A stretch of DNA of 11,434 bases from an archaeon (GTDB taxonomy: Archaea > Asgardarchaeota > Hermodarchaeia > Hermodarchaeales > Hermodarchaeaceae): contig JABXGU010000453.1 of NCBI GenBank assembly GCA_016550415.1, positions 1-11,434 on the forward strand. Reading direction: 5' to 3'. Both the position numbers and the translations under genes were made by a program. Shown piece after piece: positions 1 to 7,229 of the stretch. The stretch's first letter is position 1; each line of letters opens with the position of its first letter. A model generated the notes under the pieces. The model did not search any database. It worked only from the letters and a program-made list of their open reading frames with translations, and was not told the DNA's origin.

Positions 1-99
1 ATTCCGTTTATTTGTGTAATTATTGCATTGGGCATAATAAGAAGGTCTATTCCACCAAAGGCTATTGGCGTCGCATATATCAAAGAAAAACGACAATAG
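1..99 (+). CDS. 3' end of a membrane protein gene (partial)
   Basis: Frame 1 is open from the window edge to a TAG at 97-99 and gives 32 residues. They read as one hydrophobic helix (IPFICVIIALGII), then a basic tail with RR, KEK and KR, the usual look of the last transmembrane helix and cytoplasmic end of a polytopic membrane protein. The start lies outside the window, so neither family nor length can be given. It runs in the same direction as the next gene, 215 nt away, which probably has its own promoter. The call rests on composition only; a chance open frame of 33 codons is possible. Confidence 0.5.
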   Translation: MPFICVIIALGIIRRSIPPKAIGVAYIKEKRQ

Positions 100-192
100 C
101 CCCATACGCAATACTAGACAGCATCTAGTACTTTGAATGAACTACTTCTCAGCTGTTCAATTCTTAGTTGATTCGTTCTCATCCGTTTCTAG

Positions 193-200
193 AATATATT
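193..200 (+). promoter_or_regulatory. possible TATA box for the YkgJ-type gene
   Basis: AATATATT stands in the 214-nt gap between the partial gene and the cysteine-cluster gene. A transcript from it would start near 220 and carry a leader of about 90 nt. No Shine-Dalgarno sequence precedes the ATG at 314, so a closer unrecognised promoter with a leaderless transcript is equally possible. I see nothing else in 100-313. Confidence 0.25.
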
Positions 201-313
201 ACAAGAATTGAGTAGCAGAAAAAGAGTCTTCCAATAGCATCAGAGGAATAAGAAAATTCTCTTCCCTAAATTGACCAAAAAATGCTAAAAGAGAGCTAGA
301 TTAGAAACTAATC

Positions 314-700
314 ATGCGTTGTTCGCATTGTGGAATATGTTGTGAAAAAACTGAAATGATGCTTTCTAGTGAAGACATTGAACGCTTGGAAAAAGCAGGA
401 TGCAATAAACAGTTGTTTTTACGTTTTGATAAACATGGCTTTGCCAGATTGCGAAATAACCATGGATTCTGCGTTTTCTATGATGTTGATAAAAGTAGGT
501 GCAAAATCTATAGACACAGACCTTCAGGATGTAGAATTTATCCAGTAATTTACAGTGAACGAGATGGAATAATAGTAGATGACCTCTGCCCAATGAAAAA
601 CACCATTTCGAGAAAGGAGCTTAAAAAGAACGGAGAAAAGGTAATGGAACTTCTGCAAAGAATATACAAGGAAACAGCTCTCCGAAACATGAATACCTAA
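314..700 (+). CDS. YkgJ-type cysteine-cluster (putative zinc/iron-binding) protein
   Basis: This 128-residue protein begins directly with the CxxCxxCC signature of the YkgJ/PF03692 family (C3, C6, C9, C10). It continues with the second conserved cysteine block: C53, C63 in RCKIYRHRP, C73 in GCRIYP, and C92 in LCPM. These cysteines are expected to bind Zn or an iron-sulphur cluster. The family is soluble and mostly uncharacterised, with some members linked to metal handling or protein modification. The C-terminal 35 residues are charged and helical. The ATG at 314 is the only possible start, because an in-frame TAG sits at 302-304. No Shine-Dalgarno is visible. The gene is convergent with the MFS gene, and a terminator follows about 110 nt later. 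The family is clear; the cellular role is unknown. Confidence 0.85.
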   Translation: MRCSHCGICCEKTEMMLSSEDIERLEKAGCNKQLFLRFDKHGFARLRNNHGFCVFYDVDKSRCKIYRHRPSGCRIYPVIYSERDGIIVDDLCPMKNTISRKELKKNGEKVMELLQRIYKETALRNMNT

Positions 701-795
701 CAGCTAACATGATAGATTCTCCTAAGTATGAAGTAGATCTCTGAGTCTACGAATTTTTAGCTGTCCTTGAATAATACTTATTGAAGATATTGAAG

Positions 796-836
796 AAAAA
801 AGTAAGATCCGGAGCAGATGTTGCCCCGGTTTTTTT
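796..836. terminator. bidirectional terminator between convergent genes
   Basis: CCGGAGCA (809-816) and TGCCCCGG (822-829) form a stem with one A/C mismatch around a short loop. On the plus strand seven T follow (830-836); on the minus strand six T follow the same stem (complement of 796-801). It can therefore end both the cysteine-cluster transcript and the MFS transcript, whose stop codon is at 845. Confidence 0.7.
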
Positions 837-844
837 GGAGATTT

Positions 845-2059
845 TTATGATTTGGAACCTTTGGCAGTTTCTTTGAGGAGGAGTGCTACAAGGAGTGCTA
901 TTATGTCTAGGATGATTAGCATCATCATGGACCAGAAGAAGGACGTATAGATGCCATTGATTAAGTCCATTCCAAGTATGAGGAAGATGCCTCCAGCTTG
1001 TCCAAATATCATGAGAGTTCCAGCAGATGTGCCTTCAGGTACAGGTTGGGTCATTTCAGCTCCTGTTTGTAAGCCAATGGGTAATGCTGGCATTAGGAAG
1101 AATCCGAGAAAGAATGATGAAACAAGTATTATGGTGTAATCAGGGTGGTAAGCAAGTATGAAGGTCAGGGGAGCAGCCATAATTAGAGAAAGCAAGACGA
1201 ATGGTTTTCTGCGCTGAAACTTATCAGACAATGTGGGAATAATTACTGCGCCTATGATGCCGCCAAGAATCATTATGGAGCCAACGATTCCTGCTTGGGT
1301 GATGTCGAGGACACGACCACTGAGAATTTGTTCAATCCATGTGGCAACACCATTGAATATTCCCATGCCAACAAAGAAGAGAACTTCAAGGATGACGAAT
1401 TGCTTGATGCCAATGATTCGGCGAAGTCCTTTCATCATCTTTTCTTCCTCTGGTTCGTCTGGTTTGGGTGGTGTTGGGGGGTGTTCCTTGGCTAGTAAAA
1501 TGAAGAGAATGGCAGCAATGACTGCTATGATAGCATAGCTTAGCATAGTGTTGAAGTATCCCATTCCCAGGTAGGCAAATGGAGTAGCAAGTAGACCAAT
1601 CATTATCCCTAGGAATATTGCCATTGTGCCCAGACCAGTTGCTATTCCTCGTTCTTCTGGTGCGAACCAGCGGCGTGCAATCTTAGTGGGGCTATTGAAG
1701 ACAAATGGTTGTCCTATTGCAATACCTGCTTGAAACACAAACAACAGAATATAGCTGGTAGCAAAGGTGCGTAACACTGCAAAAACAGCAGTTATTATTG
1801 CTCCAACACCTGCAGCATAACGAAAGCCCCTACTATCAATTAGATAGGCTGACGGAATTGAAACAGGTATATAGACAACCATGAAAATCAGTGAAAGCAT
1901 TGCTACATCGAGTTCAGTTACTGAGAACATACTAGCGACATCGGATGCAATTGGAGCAAAATTGATCCACAGGATTTGAGTGACTGCCGCGATGAACATA
2001 AACACAAGGAGAACGATCCAACGATACCCATACACTTTGGGTCCTACAGATTTACTCAT
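845..2059 (-). CDS. MFS transporter, SLC49/FLVCR-like
   Basis: The 404-residue protein is a 12-helix major facilitator. A variant of MFS motif A (YLIDSRGFR, about residues 73-81) follows helix 2. A proline/acid-rich loop (PPTPPKPDEPEEEK, about 194-207) separates the two six-helix halves. The N-terminal stretch, with YRWIVLLVF, ILWINFAPI and a conserved VVYIPVSIPSAYLIDSRG block, resembles the SLC49 family (FLVCR1/2, DIRC2) as I remember it. Eukaryotic FLVCR proteins move choline, ethanolamine or haem; the substrate here cannot be inferred. I chose the ATG at 2059 because GGAGG lies 9 nt upstream; the longer frame from a TTG at 2074 would overlap that ribosome site. The first half uses mixed third bases, while the second half leans to A/C. 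The gene is monocistronic and convergent with the YkgJ-type gene. Confidence 0.85.
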   Translation of the reverse strand: MSKSVGPKVYGYRWIVLLVFMFIAAVTQILWINFAPIASDVASMFSVTELDVAMLSLIFMVVYIPVSIPSAYLIDSRGFRYAAGVGAIITAVFAVLRTFATSYILLFVFQAGIAIGQPFVFNSPTKIARRWFAPEERGIATGLGTMAIFLGIMIGLLATPFAYLGMGYFNTMLSYAIIAVIAAILFILLAKEHPPTPPKPDEPEEEKMMKGLRRIIGIKQFVILEVLFFVGMGIFNGVATWIEQILSGRVLDITQAGIVGSIMILGGIIGAVIIPTLSDKFQRRKPFVLLSLIMAAPLTFILAYHPDYTIILVSSFFLGFFLMPALPIGLQTGAEMTQPVPEGTSAGTLMIFGQAGGIFLILGMDLINGIYTSFFWSMMMLIILDIIALLVALLLKETAKGSKS

Positions 2060-2068
2060 ATTTTGTTC

Positions 2069-2073
2069 CTCCA
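2069..2073 (-). promoter_or_regulatory. Shine-Dalgarno GGAGG fixing the MFS start
   Basis: On the minus strand GGAGG (2073 to 2069) is followed by a 9-nt spacer and ATG at 2059. The alternative TTG at 2074 would sit immediately before this site and have no ribosome site of its own, so the shorter 404-residue product is preferred. Confidence 0.75.
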
Positions 2074-2128
2074 ATGCAAATGGGTTACAGGTGAGAGGGA
2101 ACTGGGCTACATTCTATGCGTTAGTAAC

Positions 2129-2137
2129 TAATATAGC
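2129..2137 (-). promoter_or_regulatory. possible TATA box of the MFS gene
   Basis: GCTATATTA on the minus strand lies about 70 nt before the chosen ATG, so transcription would begin near 2107 and give a leader of about 50 nt that includes GGAGG. The rest of the 2075-2300 gap shows only the terminator of the HdeD-like gene. Confidence 0.3.
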
Positions 2138-2274
2138 TAGCCAAAACGAATTTCTGTTCTGGAAAATTGATGAATAGTCGACTTCAGATGAAATTACTTA
2201 TTTTATTCATCAGAACCAGTAATATGATCAATCAACACTGAAGCTCACGAAAAATATGTGAAAAAGATTGAGAT

Positions 2275-2297
2275 AAAAAAAAAGGGGAGGCGGGAAT
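2275..2297 (-). terminator. U-tract terminator of the HdeD-like gene
   Basis: Directly after the TAG stop (2303-2301) the minus strand reads a short C-rich block ending CCTCCCC and then nine T (complement of 2275-2283). No strong stem is visible. A C-rich block followed by a T run is typical of factor-independent archaeal termination. Confidence 0.6.
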
Positions 2298-2300
2298 TGG

Positions 2301-2858
2301 CTACACGATTCTGGCCAAACTTTTTCCGATTCGACCAATTCCACTTGATAGGAGTGCCAATGAAAGTAGGATTACCAGTGTGAGTTCACCGAGTGATTGA
2401 AAGACAAAAACCGCAACGGAAAAGATGATTGTAATAATGCCAATGATGATTAGTAGTCCTCTTAGCCATATTGGGAATGCTTTCCCGAATCCCCCGATTA
2501 CCAATCTTACTACTCCAATGACTAGCAGAGCGAATGCCAGAACCCAAATAATAAGTTGGATTGCTAATCCAGGGAATAGGATTGTAACCAGTGCTCCAAT
2601 TAGTACTATAAGACCTGCTGCAACATTTAGTGTTCTTAAGTAATCAGATAGTATTTTAGAAAAAAATCCTCGAAGTATTCTTGCTAATCCAAGTAGAATA
2701 AGACCTATGGCTATTATTGTAATCAATGTTTGTATTGCCAATGTTTGAAAGATTAGCACCAAGATTGCTGCAATTATGCTGATAATGCCCAGAATAAAGT
2801 CTGTTCCTCGCAACCATGTTGGTATTTCTGTCATGGATATCAAAGTATTTACTATCAT
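2301..2858 (-). CDS. HdeD/DUF308-like membrane protein with three repeats
   Basis: This 185-residue, very hydrophobic protein has six predicted membrane helices in three tandem units with a 58-residue period. WLRG, YLRT and WLRG stand at 15, 73 and 131; ARILRG, VRLVIGG and GRIGKS close the units at about 59, 117 and 175. This matches the short-repeat DUF308 (PF03729) family to which HdeD belongs. E. coli HdeD is an inner-membrane acid-resistance protein; the archaeal relatives have no proven role. The start is uncertain between ATG 2858 and ATG 2834 (Met9), since neither has a Shine-Dalgarno. A TATA-like ATTATAATATAAT at 2909-2921 and a closer TTTTAAA near 2880 both precede it; the latter would give a nearly leaderless transcript from 2858. 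Divergent from corA. Confidence 0.75.
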   Translation of the reverse strand: MIVNTLISMTEIPTWLRGTDFILGIISIIAAILVLIFQTLAIQTLITIIAIGLILLGLARILRGFFSKILSDYLRTLNVAAGLIVLIGALVTILFPGLAIQLIIWVLAFALLVIGVVRLVIGGFGKAFPIWLRGLLIIIGIITIIFSVAVFVFQSLGELTLVILLSLALLSSGIGRIGKSLARIV

Positions 2859-2908
2859 TAATAGTTAAAAAAAATTTAGTTTAAAATGCTCCACAATTTT
2901 TTAGAAAA

Positions 2909-2921
2909 ATTATATTATAAT
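2909..2921 (-). promoter_or_regulatory. possible TATA box of the HdeD-like gene
   Basis: ATTATAATATAAT on the minus strand lies 52-63 nt before ATG 2858 and predicts a leader of about 30 nt. The whole 2859-3011 divergent spacer is A/T-rich, so the assignment is tentative. Confidence 0.35.
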
Positions 2922-2966
2922 GCCCTAGGATTTTGGTTTTTATAGTTCATAATTTGGCATCCTACA

Positions 2967-3004
2967 CTTTTTATCCCAAAATGACGTTCTAGAGAAGATG
3001 AGGG
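2967..3004 (+). promoter_or_regulatory. corA promoter and ribosome site
   Basis: CTTTTTATC (2967-2975) is a TATA-like element that would place the transcript start near 2997. GAGGG (3000-3004) follows and lies 7 nt before the ATG at 3012. The spacings agree with a very short leader that still carries a Shine-Dalgarno. Both elements are weak individually. Confidence 0.35.
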
Positions 3005-3011
3005 ACTGATT

Positions 3012-4076
3012 ATGCCAAAAATTTTCAGAAGACGCTCACAAAAAACAGGGCTTCCTCCTGGAACTCCAGTATATGTTGGCAAGAGGTCACCCGAAAAAAC
3101 TCAGATAGCATTCATCGAATATGATAAAGAAAATGTTCAGAAGGGTAATGTAGAAGACGTTGAGGAGTGTCTCCAGTATATAGAAAGTCCTACAAATACT
3201 TGGATAAAAGTCGTGGGCTTAAATCAAACAGAGATTCTAGAAAAACTAGGAACATGTTTTGGATTACATCCGTTATCCATAGAAGACATACTCAGTGTAA
3301 CACAGCGACCAAAAATCGAGGACTTTGGCGAGCATGTTCTAATTATCATTAAGACGGTCAAATATAATGAAGAACAAAAGGAACTTGAAATGGATCAGCT
3401 GAGTTTTGTTTTAGGACCAAACTTTGTCATCTCAATTCAAGAAAGACATGGAGACATCTTTAATCAGATATTAGATCGAATTGAGAAAGGCCGTGGTAAT
3501 ATAAGGAGGATGGGAACAGACTATCTTTTTTATGCGCTACTCGATGCAGCAATAGACAACTATTTCATTTCAATCGAAAAAATTGGCGACGAAATAGAAA
3601 ACCTTGAGGACGAGCTCATCAGCGACCCCACTCAAGAGACTTTGCATAGAATCTATGGTCTGAAACAGGATCTGATTCTACTACGAAGATTAGTCTGGCC
3701 ACTTCGAGAAGTTATTAGCCAGCTAGAGCGAGGACGCGTTTCTCTTATTGGAGATTCACTTGCAATCTTCTTCCGTGACGTTTATGATCATACCGTCCAG
3801 GTCATGGAAACCGTTGAAACCTATCGAGATATGCTTTCAGGTATGCTTGATATCTATTTATCTAGCGTCAGTAACCGAATGAATGAGGTTATGAAAATCC
3901 TCACGATAATTGCAACAATTTTTATTCCGCTCACATTTATTGCAGGCGTTTATGGAATGAATTTTCGATTTATGCCCGAGCTTGAATGGGACTATGGCTA
4001 TCCATTAGTTTGGGGAATTATGCTTGTTATTGGAATCGTGATGGTGATATTCTTTTGGAGAAAGAAGTGGTTCTAA
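3012..4076 (+). CDS. corA: CorA-family Mg2+/divalent cation channel
   Basis: The 354-residue protein has the full CorA layout. The N-terminal cytoplasmic alpha/beta domain contains HPLSIEDI (86-93) and RPKIEDFGEHVLII (99-112). A long helical stalk follows (about 185-290). TM1 (about 295-314) runs into the selectivity signature YGMNF, with GMN at 315-317. A short acidic external loop (PELEWDYG) and TM2 (about 331-348) lead to the basic cytoplasmic end WRKKWF, the conserved inner gate ring. CorA forms pentamers that carry Mg2+ (or Co2+/Ni2+) into the cell and is gated by intracellular Mg2+. Length is normal for the family and no frame damage is visible. Transcribed alone; divergent from the HdeD-like gene and convergent with the Usp gene. 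Confidence 0.95.
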   Translation: MPKIFRRRSQKTGLPPGTPVYVGKRSPEKTQIAFIEYDKENVQKGNVEDVEECLQYIESPTNTWIKVVGLNQTEILEKLGTCFGLHPLSIEDILSVTQRPKIEDFGEHVLIIIKTVKYNEEQKELEMDQLSFVLGPNFVISIQERHGDIFNQILDRIEKGRGNIRRMGTDYLFYALLDAAIDNYFISIEKIGDEIENLEDELISDPTQETLHRIYGLKQDLILLRRLVWPLREVISQLERGRVSLIGDSLAIFFRDVYDHTVQVMETVETYRDMLSGMLDIYLSSVSNRMNEVMKILTIIATIFIPLTFIAGVYGMNFRFMPELEWDYGYPLVWGIMLVIGIVMVIFFWRKKWF

Positions 4077-4100
4077 AAAGAATCCAGATTATTTAGAATC

Positions 4101-4110
4101 CTAGCGCTAG
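4101..4110. repeat. perfect 10-bp palindrome after corA
   Basis: CTAGCGCTAG lies 25 nt after the corA stop in the convergent spacer. It could form a small hairpin in the corA 3' end, but no T run follows, so I do not call it a terminator. It may be chance. Confidence 0.3.
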
Positions 4111-4132
4111 ACTTGGACCTAGATTCAAGGTT

Positions 4133-4155
4133 AAAAAAGGCTCATGGGGGTAAAG
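4133..4155 (-). terminator. U-tract terminator of the Usp-like gene
   Basis: About 35 nt after the stop at 4190 the minus strand reads CCCCCATGAGCC and then six T (complement of 4133-4138). It shows the same C-rich-then-T layout as other gene ends in this window. Confidence 0.45.
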
Positions 4156-4189
4156 TTCCAAGAATTGCCCAAATTTTATTGGTAAACTG

Positions 4190-4666
4190 CTATTTCAGGG
4201 AACGGACAAAGCTGCCAACTTTGACTACCAGCACAGGAACTGATGAGGATTCGATTATTGCTTTGGCTGATTCATACATGTTATGGATAATGACCAAGCT
4301 TATCTTATTATTATGGATAACCTCTTGAACCCTATTCACAGAAAGTGCTTCCTTGCTAGTAATCATTGAAGATAAAGAAATATTGTAACGCTTTGCTTCT
4401 TCTTGAATGAGCTCTTGATGCATTCCTTTTGTAATCGCGATGAGAGATGCCTTAAAGGCCTTAGCTAATCGAAATGCATAAGCAATTGCAACCAAAGACC
4501 GTGGGCGATGATCGGTTAGTACCAAAATGGATTTTATTGAGACTTGCTTGATTTCCCCACTTGGCAGAAAAGCATCAAGAAATGTGTCAACTGGAGGAGG
4601 ATACTTCAATCCATATCTTGACAAACGTTTCTCTACCAGCTCTGAAAGAATTTCACCTAGCTTCAT
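4190..4666 (-). CDS. universal stress protein (UspA)-like protein
   Basis: The 158 residues comprise an N-terminal helical extension of about 42 residues, then a UspA-like alpha/beta domain. The first strand is IKSILVLTD (44-52), followed by a helix (LVAIAYAFRLAKAF), a second strand (ASLIAITKG), a strand with KISLVIIHNM (121-130), and the closing strand VPVLVVKV (143-150). The usual C-terminal ATP-binding signature G-2x-G-9x-G(S/T) is missing: the loop after VIIHN reads MYESAKAIIESS. It would therefore belong with non-ATP-binding Usp proteins or be divergent. The start at ATG 4666 is supported by GGTGG 9 nt upstream. It is divergent from the permease gene. Usp domains often accompany transporters, so a regulatory link is possible but not shown. 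Confidence 0.7.
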   Translation of the reverse strand: MKLGEILSELVEKRLSRYGLKYPPPVDTFLDAFLPSGEIKQVSIKSILVLTDHRPRSLVAIAYAFRLAKAFKASLIAITKGMHQELIQEEAKRYNISLSSMITSKEALSVNRVQEVIHNNKISLVIIHNMYESAKAIIESSSVPVLVVKVGSFVRSLK

Positions 4667-4701
4667 CTTAGTATTCCACCAGCAATTATATTATCATAGT
4701 C

Positions 4702-4713
4702 TAATTATAAATT
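4702..4713 (-). promoter_or_regulatory. TATA box of the Usp-like gene
   Basis: AATTTATAATTA on the minus strand lies about 40 nt before ATG 4666. A start about 25 nt downstream of it leaves a leader of about 15 nt that just contains the GGTGG ribosome site (4680 to 4676). Both spacings are normal for archaea. Confidence 0.5.
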
Positions 4714-4852
4714 GACGCTGCAACCAAATGATTAGCTAACCCGATAATATGAATGCATAAAATAAACTGATAACCGGAAGATTTGTTACAGCCAAATGAA
4801 GCAAATTGTGTATAATGCACATAGTTAAATCCAAAAGAACATAAACAATGTC

Positions 4853-4894
4853 TTTATTATTCAACCTAGCATAGCAAATATGAGGTCCATGGAG
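4853..4894 (+). promoter_or_regulatory. permease promoter and ribosome site
   Basis: TTTATTAT (4853-4860) would place the transcript start near 4882. GGAG (4891-4894) lies 7 nt before the ATG at 4902, and an in-frame TGA at 4881-4883 limits the reading frame, so the start at 4902 is well supported. The remaining spacer 4714-4852 shows nothing I can name. Confidence 0.5.
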
Positions 4895-4901
4895 CAATTT
4901 A

Positions 4902-6254
4902 ATGATGTTTCCAGCACTCTTTGCTATTATACTTTTTTTGGCTGTAATCCTGCTAATCATGACTGATGCAACCGATCACACAGTCGCAGCATTGATTGGT
5001 GGAACAGTAGCAGTATTCTATTTGGCGCTAATCTGGCCAACATGGGGACCAATAAACCACCCAGACTTACCGCCCATCTTTGGATTGGAAGTCTTTTCTC
5101 ACTTTTTTAGCGAATGGATTGACCTTGGAACAATTATTGTCATCATAGCGATGATGGTGATTACAGAGATTGCTAAGGATTCAGGTTTATTCCAGTTTAT
5201 AGCCGTAAAGGCAATCCGATTCAGCAAAGGCGACCCGAGACGGCTGCTTATCATATTTTGCCTGTTAAGCTTTGCAATGTGTACCGTACTTACACAGATT
5301 ACTACGATGCTTATCATCGGATCATTGGCTTTCATTGCATCTGATGCTTTGGATATCAATCCTTCGCCCTATTTGATTTCAATTGCAATCGTTTCAAATG
5401 TGGGAGGAATCACCACATTAATTTCAAGTGTTCCCAGTATGCTCATCGCTGGTGCAAGTCAGGTAAGCTTTGCCTGGTTTCTCATTAACATGATGCCACT
5501 GGGTCTAATCTTAATGGTGGTTACCCTCTTCGTTGTTTTACAACTTTTCAAAAAGGATTTGACTAAACCTGCAGCAAATCGTATTGAAGAATTGATGACC
5601 CTAGAAGCTTGGGATATGGTTCCAAATCGGGGAGTCTTTTATCGAACTGCCATACTGCTTGTTATCATCGTTATCGGTTTCATCATCCTTGGTTCATTTG
5701 GTATGAGCTTTCTTGTCGCATTGGGTGGAGCAGTCGCCTTTATCTTATTCAGCAAACTACATCCAGGACAAGTACTGAGAGAAATCGAGTGGAGTGCCCT
5801 ATTCTTTTTCCTGGGCCTATTCCTGATGGTTGGATTGATGGAAGAATTTGGCATACTCGAAACGATTGGAGTTGCCCTTCAGGCAATTACAATGGGAAAC
5901 CCAATTATTGCTACTGTCACTTTACTTTGGATAACTGGCTTAACAAGTGCCGCAGTCGATAACATTCCTGTCGCTTTAACCCTCATTCCCGTTGTCAATA
6001 TTCTTGGGTCTGGCCCAACACCAGTTCCAACAGGTTCTCTTTGGGCTGCCCTAATTACAGGAGCGGTCCTAGGAGGAAACATGACACCCATTTCTAGCGC
6101 TGCAAATGTTCTCGCTGTAACATTAGCAGAAAAAGAACAACGCCCAATTTCCTTCAAGAAATTCCTGATAGCTGGAGCCATTCTGACAATTATATATTTG
6201 ATTGGAGGCACAGGGTATCTGTTACTAAGACTTATGTTCTTCCCCATTCCTTGA
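4902..6254 (+). CDS. ArsB/NhaD-superfamily permease
   Basis: This 450-residue protein has 11-12 hydrophobic helices in two related halves, as in the ArsB/NhaD/CitMHS (ion transporter) superfamily. The first-half motif is SNVGGITTLISSVPSMLI (165-182); the second-half motifs are LTSAAVDNIPV (347-357) and GGNMTPISSAANV (391-403). The family's common first-half motif is of the type GGTATxIGDPPN; here the GDPPN position reads SSVPS, so the usual acidic residue is absent there, while the D353-N354 pair of the second half is kept. Relatives move arsenite, Na+/H+, or organic anions; the substrate cannot be read from sequence. Ends 27 nt from the convergent gene at 6282, with no clear terminator between them. 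Confidence 0.85.
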   Translation: MMFPALFAIILFLAVILLIMTDATDHTVAALIGGTVAVFYLALIWPTWGPINHPDLPPIFGLEVFSHFFSEWIDLGTIIVIIAMMVITEIAKDSGLFQFIAVKAIRFSKGDPRRLLIIFCLLSFAMCTVLTQITTMLIIGSLAFIASDALDINPSPYLISIAIVSNVGGITTLISSVPSMLIAGASQVSFAWFLINMMPLGLILMVVTLFVVLQLFKKDLTKPAANRIEELMTLEAWDMVPNRGVFYRTAILLVIIVIGFIILGSFGMSFLVALGGAVAFILFSKLHPGQVLREIEWSALFFFLGLFLMVGLMEEFGILETIGVALQAITMGNPIIATVTLLWITGLTSAAVDNIPVALTLIPVVNILGSGPTPVPTGSLWAALITGAVLGGNMTPISSAANVLAVTLAEKEQRPISFKKFLIAGAILTIIYLIGGTGYLLLRLMFFPIP

Positions 6255-6281
6255 GAACTAAACTCCTAATATTTGGCTAGG

Positions 6282-6986
6282 CTAGTCTCTGTGCTTCTCT
6301 TTTTCTTTCATTTCACGTTCGATTCTAAGTTCTCTGATGAAGCGATACAATTCACCGGTTTTACTGAAGCGATGGAGGGCGATAAGGAAGATAAAATAAA
6401 ATGCAATCAAAAAAATGGGTGTCCAAATGCCGATGGGGTTTAGGAATAATACGATTGCTAGTTCAAGGAAAAGAAAGATGACAATCCATATTATTGGAAT
6501 CCCGAAAACCCATTTGCGTCTACGTCTTGTAGTCTTCAGATAGCTTACATATTCAATCTTCAATCCTAACTCGCCAGGGGAATAGCGATATAATCCTTCA
6601 AATTTTACACAAGCTACGAGTCCACCCAAATATCGACCAAGGGGATAAAGGGAATACATGAGGACAAAACAGATTAGGAATAGCACAATGTTCATCCAAA
6701 GAATATCAAGTGAGAGGAACAAGTTAGCCCAAATAAATACAGCGAAAGAAAGGATTGCACTGAATGAAAAAATTGACAACCCTTTTCTAATACTCAAAAC
6801 GACTCTTTTTCTGAAAAGGCTGTTTCTTATTTCCGCTGCCTTTTCAATGACTTCATCACTTAATTCATTGGAGTCAAGACGCTTAATTTGCCCAACCAGT
6901 TGCCAGAAGGTTCTCCGAACTTTGCCAGTATCGCCTTCTCTCTTAAGCTGATTTTCCACTGCAAGCAGATTTTCCTGAATGCCCAT
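6282..6986 (-). CDS. four-helix membrane protein of unknown function
   Basis: I do not recognise this 234-residue protein. Residues 1-68 are charged and helical, with no signal peptide. Four hydrophobic helices follow at about 69-91, 95-115, 160-182 and 186-205, with an intervening loop (116-159) containing a basic TTRRRRKW run just before helix 3. The last 30 residues are again strongly charged (RELRIEREMKEKEK) and probably cytoplasmic. The topology suggests a cytoplasmic N and C terminus. ATG 6986 is favoured because a TATA box sits 24-31 nt upstream, implying a leaderless or nearly leaderless mRNA; a GAGG at 7002-6999 is too far away (12 nt) to serve well. It is convergent with the permease. 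No function is proposed. Confidence 0.75.
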   Translation of the reverse strand: MGIQENLLAVENQLKREGDTGKVRRTFWQLVGQIKRLDSNELSDEVIEKAAEIRNSLFRKRVVLSIRKGLSIFSFSAILSFAVFIWANLFLSLDILWMNIVLFLICFVLMYSLYPLGRYLGGLVACVKFEGLYRYSPGELGLKIEYVSYLKTTRRRRKWVFGIPIIWIVIFLFLELAIVLFLNPIGIWTPIFLIAFYFIFLIALHRFSKTGELYRFIRELRIEREMKEKEKHRD

Positions 6987-7009
6987 GAGAATGTGATTCC
7001 TCTTGGCGC

Positions 7010-7017
7010 TATATAAG
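7010..7017 (-). promoter_or_regulatory. TATA box giving a leaderless transcript
   Basis: CTTATATAG surrounds this position on the minus strand. Its centre is about 27 nt before ATG 6986, the classical distance from a TATA box to the transcription start, so the transcript should begin at or within a few bases of the start codon. Confidence 0.55.
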
Positions 7018-7182
7018 CTTTGAAAGAAATCAGATCCACTTGATAATTTATACCATGAGATGGTTGCTATGACTGAGAGTTTCCTATGCTAGTCAAAAAA
7101 GAATGACATGCATTTTGGGAGAAGAAGGAAAGCCACTTGATTCTATCATATGAGCAAAATTCTGCTGGGGAAATATGAAAAT

Positions 7183-7229
7183 AAAAAAAAGGGAGATGCG
7201 AAGAAGATTGGATTTACCAATCGTCTTCG
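7183..7229 (-). terminator. hairpin and U-tract terminator of the acidic micro-ORF
   Basis: CGAAGAAGATTGG (7199-7211) and CCAATCGTCTTCG (7217-7229) pair over 13 positions with one mismatch around the loop ATTTA. On the minus strand the hairpin is followed by CATCTCCC and eight T (complement of 7183-7190), then ATTTT. The stop codon of the micro-ORF (7216-7214) lies in the hairpin loop, so the element closes exactly that reading frame. Confidence 0.6.

Noticed and set aside
2060..2074. TTG at 2074 as start of the MFS gene.
   Set aside because: It overlaps the GGAGG that serves the ATG at 2059, and has no ribosome site of its own.
4113..4328. Plus-strand 71-codon frame after corA.
   Set aside because: Most of it is the antisense of the Usp-like gene, and no ribosome site is seen.
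4736..4960. Minus-strand 74-codon frame in the Usp/permease spacer.
   Set aside because: It overlaps the permease start and both promoters, has no ribosome site, and its translation shows no domain-like features.
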